Source: CAYTES01 sp964436935 (GTDB lineage: Bacteria > Patescibacteriota > Gracilibacteria > UBA1369 > UBA12473). From it: DNA of 43,183 nucleotides. How positions within the stretch are numbered: the stretch's first letter is position 1; the number at the start of each line of letters is the position of its first letter. The position numbers and the translations under genes were made by a program. The notes beneath the pieces were generated by a model. It saw nothing but the letters and a program-made list of their open reading frames with translations. It had not been told where the DNA came from and did no database searches. The stretch spans positions 1 through 43,183 of the forward strand of contig CAYTES010000006.1 in NCBI GenBank assembly GCA_964436935.1. Direction: 5' to 3'. Shown here piece after piece: positions 15,970 to 22,332 of this stretch.

Positions 15970-17268
15970 ATGGATTTCATCGCTTCTGAAGGTCCAACAA
16001 CGGAGACACTCAAATCTATTGTAGGGAGCAATCCTATCTATACCGCTCGAAGACCAGAGTTTGAGACCAATTCGAGCGTTCCCTTTAGAGTTGCGCCTCT
16101 TCCTTTCGAACTCAATCGTGAACAGCGTCTTCAAATTGATCAACTCGGCTCCGATATTACGAGTTACTTTAAAGTCATCGACCAGATTTATCGATCGGAC
16201 AATAGAATGCGCTCCATCCTTGACACAGGGAAACCCGAAATATTTCTCCTAAATCAGCCCATGGAGTATTTATTTGTTCGCCCCGATCTTATTATTACCC
16301 CTAGAGGCTTTTCTTTGTGTGAAATTGAAACCTCCCCTTTCGGTTTAGCACTTGCTGAAATGTTGAATCGCACCTACACCCAACAGGGCCATGAAACCAT
16401 GATTTCGGATGGCACTTTACCCAACTACGTAAAAGCTCATACACCCACGGAAGGAACATTGATTTATACCAATAAAACAAGTTCTTATAAAGGGCAACTT
16501 ACTTTTTTGGCTGACGAGGTTTTCTCTGGGGAAGGCAGGCGATGGAAAGAGAGGAGGGTCGATCAAATGAATCAATCTTCATACCCACAACAAGGTCAAT
16601 CATTTTATCGAGGTCTTTATTTAGCCGAATACATGGCCGATCCTGATGTGAAGAACCTATTAGAGGGAGCTTTGAACAGTCAAGAAACAATATTCCCTTC
16701 ACTCACCCCTCATATGGAAGAAAAAGCCATACTCTCTTTCTTGTGGGATAGTCGATTTGAATGCGATGTGCGGAAACAATTGGGGAATGCGGCGTTTAAT
16801 CATCTGAGATCGGTAGTCCCTCCAACTTGGATTGTGGGGCAAGAAGAATTCTTTTCCCCGGGTATGCCTCAGGGGATAACGACTTCGGTGGAACTTGCTT
16901 CTTTGTCGCGCTCAAAGCGAACATTCGTATTAAAAGAGTCTGGGTTCAGCGCGCATAGTTCATGGGCGGAAGGGGTTGAGTTTTTGCATAATCTATCTTC
17001 AGATAAAGCTGGGGCGCTCTTGCGACAAGCCCAAAGCACCCGCAATGCTTTATTTGTTGTTCAGAAATTCACCAAGCCGGCCAATATACCGATGTCGTAT
17101 GAAAAAAACGGAAGGATCGAAGTGGCTAAAAATACACGATTACGCTTGACCCCTTATTTTTCAATGGGAGCTAAAAGTGGGCAATTGCTTGGAATAAAAA
17201 TAACCGGTTGCGAGAATACAGATTTAGTTCACGCTTCTTCAACGAGCATCAATGCCGGTGTTCATTGA
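15970..17268 (+). CDS. Putative circularly permuted ATP-grasp protein (glutathionylspermidine-synthase-like)
   Basis: 432 residues, no signal peptide. I do not recognise a named family, but the layout resembles circularly permuted ATP-grasp ligases. RPDLIITPRGFSLCEIETSP (104-123) recalls the RxD...dG..lEiN strand. EKAILSFLWD (251-260) recalls the NK..ll.lLW segment. FVLKESGFSAHSSWAEGV (319-336) carries a candidate ATP-binding Lys322. FVVQKFTKP (362-370) and RLRLTPYFSMG (390-400) sit where the QE(F/Y)I and closing strands would. Such enzymes ligate a carboxylate to an amine using ATP, and the substrate cannot be guessed. Its stop codon overlaps the 3' end of ssb by 7 nt, tail to tail. Confidence 0.5.
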   Translation: MDFIASEGPTTETLKSIVGSNPIYTARRPEFETNSSVPFRVAPLPFELNREQRLQIDQLGSDITSYFKVIDQIYRSDNRMRSILDTGKPEIFLLNQPMEYLFVRPDLIITPRGFSLCEIETSPFGLALAEMLNRTYTQQGHETMISDGTLPNYVKAHTPTEGTLIYTNKTSSYKGQLTFLADEVFSGEGRRWKERRVDQMNQSSYPQQGQSFYRGLYLAEYMADPDVKNLLEGALNSQETIFPSLTPHMEEKAILSFLWDSRFECDVRKQLGNAAFNHLRSVVPPTWIVGQEEFFSPGMPQGITTSVELASLSRSKRTFVLKESGFSAHSSWAEGVEFLHNLSSDKAGALLRQAQSTRNALFVVQKFTKPANIPMSYEKNGRIEVAKNTRLRLTPYFSMGAKSGQLLGIKITGCENTDLVHASSTSINAGVH

Positions 17269-17645
17269 GGAACCTCTTCCTCCGCAATCACCACGTTTTC
17301 ACCCTCCTTACCTTTATGGGTTCGAATGAAGTTTACAGACTCTGCTGTCACTTCGGTGATGTAGTGTTTTGCCTTATTTTTATCTTCATAAGTTCGATTT
17401 TGGAGTTTTCCTTCGATATAAATGGCACTCCCTTTTTTCAGATGTTTATTGCAATGGTCGGCTAAGCCTTGCCACGTTATGATCCGATGAAAATCGGTGG
17501 ATTTTCTCATTTCCCCCTCATTATCTCGCCACTCGCTGTGAGTGGCCAAGGGAAAGGTGGTGATGCTGCGGCCTGTTTTGGTCGACCGCAACTCCGGGTC
17601 GGCGGCTAAATTTCCCATGAGAATGACTTTGTTGACGCTGCGCAT
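17262..17645 (-). CDS. ssb: Single-stranded DNA-binding protein
   Basis: From the ATG at 17645 the product is 127 residues, beginning MRSVNKVILMGNLAADPELR as in most SSBs. An OB fold follows: TTFPLATHSEW, the STDFHRIITWQGLA strand, GSAIYIEGKLQNRTYED. The usual long Gly-rich linker and the terminal DDDIPF-type tip, which recruits repair proteins, are missing. The protein ends EEEVPQ with acidic residues but no terminal Phe. The gene's last bases overlap the end of the 432-residue gene. A longer frame from 17678 was rejected because the family start fits the inner ATG. Confidence 0.9.
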   Translation of the reverse strand: MRSVNKVILMGNLAADPELRSTKTGRSITTFPLATHSEWRDNEGEMRKSTDFHRIITWQGLADHCNKHLKKGSAIYIEGKLQNRTYEDKNKAKHYITEVTAESVNFIRTHKGKEGENVVIAEEEVPQ

Positions 17646-17650
17646 AAAGG

Positions 17651-17677
17651 TGAGCGTTAAAAAATAAGGTACGCTCA
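17651..17677. promoter_or_regulatory. 7-bp inverted repeat upstream of ssb
   Basis: TGAGCGT and ACGCTCA, perfect inverse copies separated by 13 AT-rich nt, ending 5 nt before the ssb start codon. It may be an operator or 5' hairpin. Confidence 0.3.
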
Positions 17678-17770
17678 ACGTAGCAGTTCCTCCATGACCG
17701 ATTTTTAAACAGAAGATGAAATAAAAATGAACAAAAAATTGATATTCCTTCCTGAGGTGTGAGAATAATA

Positions 17771-17779
17771 TGCTATACT
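17771..17779 (+). promoter_or_regulatory. Extended -10 of ribE
   Basis: TGC TATACT ends 9 nt before the ribE ATG, leaving a leader of at most about 3 nt. There is therefore no room for an FMN riboswitch. Confidence 0.6.
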
Positions 17780-17788
17780 TTTCTCACT

Positions 17789-18370
17789 ATGTTCACCGGT
17801 TTGATTGAAGCGGTTGGGGTGATTGAGTCACGCGAAGAAACCCTCGGAGGCATTCGATTCTCTATTTTTGCTCCTTTTGTAAAAGAGCTTCAGTTGGGGG
17901 AAAGTGTTGCGGTGCAGGGCGTGTGTCTCACCGTGGTGGAGATTTTAGAAAGTACTTTTGTGCTGGATGTGATTTCCGAAACCTTACGCTGTACGAATTT
18001 TGGTGCGTTCAAAGTAGGGCAACGGGTCAATTTGGAACGAGCGCTCAGAGCGAGTGATCGTTTTGGGGGACACATTGTCCAGGGACATGTGGATGGCGTC
18101 GGCCAGGTGGAGCGAATTGAAGCCGGAAAAAAGGATTATCAAATTTGGATTCAACCCCATCAGGCATTATTGAAATATATCCCCACTAAAGGTTCGATCA
18201 CGATAGATGGGGTTAGCTTGACTGTAAGTGCGGTTCAGGATTCAATGTTTGCGGGTTCCCTGATTCCTCATACCCTCACGCATACGACCATCGGAGACCT
18301 TCGTTTGGGTCATTCCGTTCATCTTGAAGTCGATCTCATTGCTCGTTATTTAGAAAAACTGCTTCCATGA
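17789..18370 (+). CDS. ribE: Riboflavin synthase alpha subunit
   Basis: Dismutates two 6,7-dimethyl-8-ribityllumazine molecules to riboflavin plus a pyrimidine. The 193 residues form two homologous barrels: MFTGLIEAVGVIES with VQGVCLTVVE in the first, and GGHIVQGHVDGVGQV with TIDGVSLTVS in the second. The start was placed at the ATG giving MFTGLIEA, since an in-frame ATG 30 nt upstream precedes the -10 box. The stop overlaps the ribH start (ATGA). ribBA and ribD are absent from the window. Confidence 0.95.
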   Translation: MFTGLIEAVGVIESREETLGGIRFSIFAPFVKELQLGESVAVQGVCLTVVEILESTFVLDVISETLRCTNFGAFKVGQRVNLERALRASDRFGGHIVQGHVDGVGQVERIEAGKKDYQIWIQPHQALLKYIPTKGSITIDGVSLTVSAVQDSMFAGSLIPHTLTHTTIGDLRLGHSVHLEVDLIARYLEKLLP

Positions 18371-18783
18371 AAATTGGCATCATTGTTTCCCAATTCAATC
18401 TTTTCATCACGGATAAGCTCTTGGCCGGGGCCGAACGGGGCTTGAAAGAGCAAGGAGTCGAGTACGAGGTGGTGAAGGTGCCAGGTGCTTTTGAGATTCC
18501 GCTCATAGCTGCCAAAATGGCACGCTCGAAACAGTACGATGCCTTGATTACGCTTGGGGTTATTATTGAAGGAAAAACCGAGCACTATATGATGGTTTGC
18601 CGTGCCTGTACGGATGGCATCAAGGAAGTTATGTTGAAGTACGAAATCCCGATTGCATTTGAGGTTTTGATGGTGCGAAAAACGGAACATGCCTTGACAC
18701 GGGCCGGAGATCGAGAGGACAACAATAAAGGCTATACCGCGGCCATGGTGGCGGTGGAAATGGCGGGGTTGATGAAGAGTTGA
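18367..18783 (+). CDS. ribH: 6,7-dimethyl-8-ribityllumazine synthase
   Basis: Condenses 5-amino-6-ribitylamino-uracil with 3,4-dihydroxybutanone phosphate, feeding RibE. 138 residues, somewhat shorter than the usual 150-160 because it begins directly at MKIGIIVSQFN. Seen: VKVPGAFEIPL, the loop GVIIEGKTEHYMMV with the catalytic His, FEVLMVRKTEHALTRAG, and NKGYTAAM. It is translationally coupled to ribE. Members assemble into pentamers or capsids. Structured repeat copy B follows it directly. Confidence 0.94.
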   Translation: MKIGIIVSQFNLFITDKLLAGAERGLKEQGVEYEVVKVPGAFEIPLIAAKMARSKQYDALITLGVIIEGKTEHYMMVCRACTDGIKEVMLKYEIPIAFEVLMVRKTEHALTRAGDREDNNKGYTAAMVAVEMAGLMKS

Positions 18784-18796
18784 CTAAAGATGCGCG

Positions 18797-18891
18797 CATT
18801 GCTGTGTTAGCTGCACCATTTCTCGCCTCATCGTACCGTTTTTGTGCGTTTCGTTGCGAAATGGTTTGCCTCCTTGCACCGCATCAATTTT
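18797..18891 (-). repeat. Structured dispersed repeat, copy B
   Basis: This 95-bp element lies between the ends of ribH and clpB and matches copy A at 3953-4046, best in the flanks (GTGCAAGG.GGCAA and AGCTAACACAGCAATG). Its main stem is ACCATTTC with GAAATGGT. Compared with copy A (GCCATTTTT/AAAAATGGC), the outer G-C pair has become A-T and an inner T-A pair has become C-G, so base pairing is kept while sequence changes. Confidence 0.65.
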
Positions 18892-18916
18892 TAGCCAACT
18901 CTAGGCTTAAAGTTAG

Positions 18917-21484
18917 TTACTTCTTCTCAATAACCACCTCATCCCCCTTGAAGTCCACTTTCACCGTATCCCCTTCCTTGATTTTACCTTCCACAATCTG
19001 AAGGGCGAGCTCGTCGAGAATTTTATTTTGAATCAACCGTTTGAGCGGGCGAGCGCCAAAGGCTTTGTCGAAACCGGCGGAAGCGAGCCATAGTCGCGCC
19101 ATCTTGCTGATTTCGAGATGAATATTTTTCTTGGCCAGTCGTTCCGCCACTTTTTCAATTTGAAGCCTCACAATTTCCGCGACCTCCTCTTCGGTCAAAT
19201 GCTGAAAGATGATGATGTCATCCACGCGGTTCAAAAATTCGGGACGGAAATACTTTTGAAGCACTTTGAACAGTTCTTCGCGTTGTTTTTCTCTTTCATC
19301 CGAATGTTTTGCAATGACTTCACTGCCCAAGTTGCTCGTCATGATGATGACGGTGTTGCGGAAGTCCACAGTACGCCCTTTGCTGTCCGTCAGTCGGCCA
19401 TCGTCCAACACTTGGAGTAAAATATTGAAAATGTCAGGATGAGCCTTTTCGATCTCATCAAATAAAATCACATTGTAGGGATGCCGTCGCACCGCTTCGG
19501 TCAACTGTCCCCCTTCTTCATACCCAACATACCCCGGTGGCGATCCAACCAAACGCGCCACCGAATGTTTTTCCATGTATTCGCTCATATCGATGCGAGT
19601 CATGGCTTTTTCGCTGTTGAAGAGAAACCGCGCCAAGGCTTTGATGAGCTCAGTTTTCCCCACGCCGGTCGGCCCCATGAACATAAAAGAACCAATAGGT
19701 TTTCCTTCCTCTTGAATTCCGGCACGGCTGCGACGGATGGCGTTGGAAACCGCTTTAATCGCTTCTTTTTGCCCGATCACTTGTTTTCCCAACTCTTCTT
19801 CCATTTTTCCCAGCTTTTCCGTTTCCTCGGTCAACATTTTGGAAACCGGAATACCCGTCCACCTTGCAACCACCGCCGCAATATCTTCCTCAGTGATTTC
19901 GTCTTTGATCAGGGAGTGCGCTTTAGTTTGGCTTTCCGCTAATTTATTTCGCGCCTCCTCTCGTTTTTTTTCCAGTGCGGGAATTTCGCCATAATTGATT
20001 TCGGCCACACGCTGAAGATTGCCGGTGCGCTCCGCTTGTTTGGCCTCTTCTTTCAATACGTCAATTTGCTTATCCGCGGCCTTAATCTCATCCATATACG
20101 ATTTTTCTTTTTGCCACTGCAGCTCGAGACCCTGATTTTGCTCTTTGAATTCGGCCAACTCTTTTTCCAACTCGCTCAATCGCTTTTTAGACACCTCATC
20201 TTTTTCTTTTTTGAGCGCCTCGCGTTCAATTTCGAGCTGTCGGATCTGACGATGCAGACGATCAATCTCGGTGGGCATGCTGTCGTTTTCAATGCGTAAA
20301 ACCGAACACGCTTCGTCCATCAAATCAATGGCTTTGTCCGGTAAAAACCGGTCCGTGATGTAGCGAGCGGACAAATTAACCGCGGCCACGAGTGCGTTAT
20401 CTCGAATTTTAACCCCATGATGCACTTCGTATTTTTCTTTGATTCCCCGCAAAATTGAAATCGCATCTTTCACCGAAGGCTCTTCGACCATCACGGGTTG
20501 AAACCGTCGCTCCAGTGCCGCATCTTTTTCCACATATTTTCGATACTCTTTGATAGTCGTTGCTCCAATGGTGCGGAGCTTCCCCCGCGCCAAGGCGGGT
20601 TTGAGCAAATTTCCGGCATCCATAGACCCTTCCGTTGCCCCGGCCCCCACAATGGTATGCAGCTCATCAATGAAAAGGATGATTTCCCCGTCCGACCCTT
20701 CAATTTCTTTGATCAACGCCTTAAGCCGATCTTCAAACTCTCCCCGATATTTGGTGCCGGCGATCAATGCCCCCAGGTCTAAAGCCAACAATTTTTTATG
20801 TTTCAAACTTTCGGGCACATCCCCCTCAATAATTTTTCGCGCTAGTCCTTCAGCAATAGCCGTTTTACCCGTACCGGGCTCTCCCACTAAAACCGGATTG
20901 TTCTTGCTTCGTCTGGATAAAATCTGCATCACACGTCGAATCTCTTCATCTCGTCCCACGACCGGATCAATTTTTCCGGATTTAGCCAGCTCCGTAAAAT
21001 CCTGAGTGTATTTTTCCAAAACTTGGTATTTGCTTTCCGGATCTTGATCGGTCACTCGTTGTTTGCCTCGCAATTGGGCCAACTCTTTTAAAACGTCGTC
21101 TTTGGAAAGGGGAAGTAACTTTTGCACAGAGGATTGATTGAGTAAGGCCAAAAAAAGATGTTCCGTACTGATGTATTCATCTTTCAACTTTGCAGCCTCG
21201 GTTTCCGCTTGGTCAAATACTTTTTTAAATTCCGGCGTGATGTAGGCCTGGGTATCCCCTTCCACTTGCGAACGCTTTTGAAGTTCGGATTTGATACTTT
21301 CTTTAAGTCCACCGGGATCTTTCTCCAACTTACTAAGCAAATTAACCACTAACCCCCCTTCCTGCTGAATCAAGGAAAAAAGCAAATGGAGCGGCTCCAT
21401 AGCCTGATGTTTCAATTTTCCAGAGAGCTGCATGGTGGCTTGAATGGCTTCGGCCGCCTTGGTGGTGTAGCGATTAAAATCCAT
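18917..21484 (-). CDS. clpB: ATP-dependent disaggregase ClpB
   Basis: Hsp100 chaperone that threads proteins out of aggregates, working with DnaK. 855 residues, usual length. An N-domain (1-145) has paired Clp repeats (AEAIQATMQL and STEHLFLALL). AAA domain 1 has Walker A GEPGTGKT at 201-208 and Walker B LFIDELHTIVGAG. A coiled-coil middle domain spans about 400-525. AAA domain 2 has GPTGVGKT near residue 600, SEYMEKHSVARLVGSPPGYVGY, and VILFDEIEKAH. The M-domain distinguishes ClpB from ClpC/ClpA. A CIRCE operator lies directly upstream, indicating HrcA-controlled heat-shock expression. Confidence 0.96.
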   Translation of the reverse strand: MDFNRYTTKAAEAIQATMQLSGKLKHQAMEPLHLLFSLIQQEGGLVVNLLSKLEKDPGGLKESIKSELQKRSQVEGDTQAYITPEFKKVFDQAETEAAKLKDEYISTEHLFLALLNQSSVQKLLPLSKDDVLKELAQLRGKQRVTDQDPESKYQVLEKYTQDFTELAKSGKIDPVVGRDEEIRRVMQILSRRSKNNPVLVGEPGTGKTAIAEGLARKIIEGDVPESLKHKKLLALDLGALIAGTKYRGEFEDRLKALIKEIEGSDGEIILFIDELHTIVGAGATEGSMDAGNLLKPALARGKLRTIGATTIKEYRKYVEKDAALERRFQPVMVEEPSVKDAISILRGIKEKYEVHHGVKIRDNALVAAVNLSARYITDRFLPDKAIDLMDEACSVLRIENDSMPTEIDRLHRQIRQLEIEREALKKEKDEVSKKRLSELEKELAEFKEQNQGLELQWQKEKSYMDEIKAADKQIDVLKEEAKQAERTGNLQRVAEINYGEIPALEKKREEARNKLAESQTKAHSLIKDEITEEDIAAVVARWTGIPVSKMLTEETEKLGKMEEELGKQVIGQKEAIKAVSNAIRRSRAGIQEEGKPIGSFMFMGPTGVGKTELIKALARFLFNSEKAMTRIDMSEYMEKHSVARLVGSPPGYVGYEEGGQLTEAVRRHPYNVILFDEIEKAHPDIFNILLQVLDDGRLTDSKGRTVDFRNTVIIMTSNLGSEVIAKHSDEREKQREELFKVLQKYFRPEFLNRVDDIIIFQHLTEEEVAEIVRLQIEKVAERLAKKNIHLEISKMARLWLASAGFDKAFGARPLKRLIQNKILDELALQIVEGKIKEGDTVKVDFKGDEVVIEKK

Positions 21485-21503
21485 GGAGAGGAAGATTAAA
21501 TAT

Positions 21504-21530
21504 TTAGCACTTAATATTTTAGAGTGCTAA
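21504..21530. promoter_or_regulatory. CIRCE operator (HrcA binding site) of clpB
   Basis: TTAGCACTT, nine spacer bases, GAGTGCTAA. This is the CIRCE consensus TTAGCACTC-N9-GAGTGCTAA with a single mismatch. It lies 20 nt upstream of the clpB ATG and includes a TAAAAT that could be the -10 box. hrcA is not in the window. Confidence 0.88.
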
Positions 21531-21557
21531 ACTGGAAAAATCAACCTTATTTTATAA

Positions 21558-21586
21558 AAGGGCCCTCAATGGACTTAAGGGCCCCT
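21558..21586 (-). terminator. Intrinsic terminator of the GerMN-like lipoprotein gene
   Basis: On the minus strand the stem GGGCCCT / AGGGCCC with an 11-nt loop is followed by TTTTAT. It lies 27 nt past the lipoprotein stop and before the CIRCE element. Confidence 0.65.
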
Positions 21587-21612
21587 AACTTCTGTTATTT
21601 TATATTTTTCTT

Positions 21613-22191
21613 TTATTTACACTCACCACTCTGATCACTCAGACAAGCCCATCCGGTTTCACTGCCGTTCCAGATTATTTTGTAATTGTCTTCATATAAT
21701 TCAATTGTTTTTTCCACTTGATCCATCACTCGAGGCACATCGCACGTTCCTCCAAATTGAACCGCACCCACCAATCCGATAACGGTGGTATCTCCTTCAT
21801 TTTCAATATAATCGAATTCCATATCAGATTGATAAAGCGCATTAATGAGGCCCGATTGCCCAATTTCTCTATCTTCTAGAACAAATAATCCTTTCAACGC
21901 TCCTTCGAGAGGGATTAAGGTTGAATCCACTTGAACCGGTATTTTGACCAGATAACTGTCTTCGCAACCTGTTAAAATGACGCCTTCCGGTATCTGTTCA
22001 TTAGTGTCGTCATCCATGATTTTAACCGCATAAACGTCTTGAGTGGTTGGATTCACCTCTTCGGTTGTCTCAATTTCGTTGGTATTATTTACTTCTTCAG
22101 GTTCCGTAGTTGATTTATTGGAGCAACCCGTCATTGCAAATAACATTAATGCAATGAATAAAAATGGGGAAAGGCGAGAGATTTTTTTCAT
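21613..22191 (-). CDS. Lipoprotein with a GerMN-like domain
   Basis: 192 residues. The lipoprotein signal MKKISRLSPFLFIALMLFAMTGC has Cys23 as lipidation site. An acidic, Thr/Glu/Asn-rich linker follows, to about residue 52. The C-terminal domain reads LIPLEGALKGLFVLEDREIGQS, then a strand pair, then GAVQFGGTCDVPRVMDQVEKTIELY and a last strand ending WNG. The G.CD.PR...Q[IV]..T pattern is that of GerMN ('sporulation and spore germination') domains, which occur in many non-sporulating bacteria as envelope lipoproteins. There is no partner gene nearby, and a terminator follows. Role unknown. Confidence 0.7.
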   Translation of the reverse strand: MKKISRLSPFLFIALMLFAMTGCSNKSTTEPEEVNNTNEIETTEEVNPTTQDVYAVKIMDDDTNEQIPEGVILTGCEDSYLVKIPVQVDSTLIPLEGALKGLFVLEDREIGQSGLINALYQSDMEFDYIENEGDTTVIGLVGAVQFGGTCDVPRVMDQVEKTIELYEDNYKIIWNGSETGWACLSDQSGECK

Positions 22192-22278
22192 AATGTAAAG
22201 ATTAATGGTTTCTTATTATTTATAATACGCTGAGGTGAGTTTTATTTCCATTTAACCCTTACTATTTCACCTGATAAA

Positions 22279-22287
22279 TGGTATAAT
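22279..22287 (+). promoter_or_regulatory. Extended -10 of the phosphoketolase operon
   Basis: TGG TATAAT, 45 nt before the ATG. The leader of about 40 nt is pyrimidine-rich (a run of eight C) and has no Shine-Dalgarno sequence. Confidence 0.55.
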
Positions 22288-22332
22288 ATACTGAATTTTG
22301 GTTGATTTTTTCCATCCCTTATCCCCCCCCTT

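Noticed and set aside
17646..17788. FMN riboswitch before ribE
   Set aside because: No RFN-element sequence is present, and the -10 box lies 9 nt before the start codon, leaving no leader.
21613..22191. Evidence for sporulation from the GerMN-like domain
   Set aside because: The domain occurs in many non-spore-formers, and no sporulation gene is seen.
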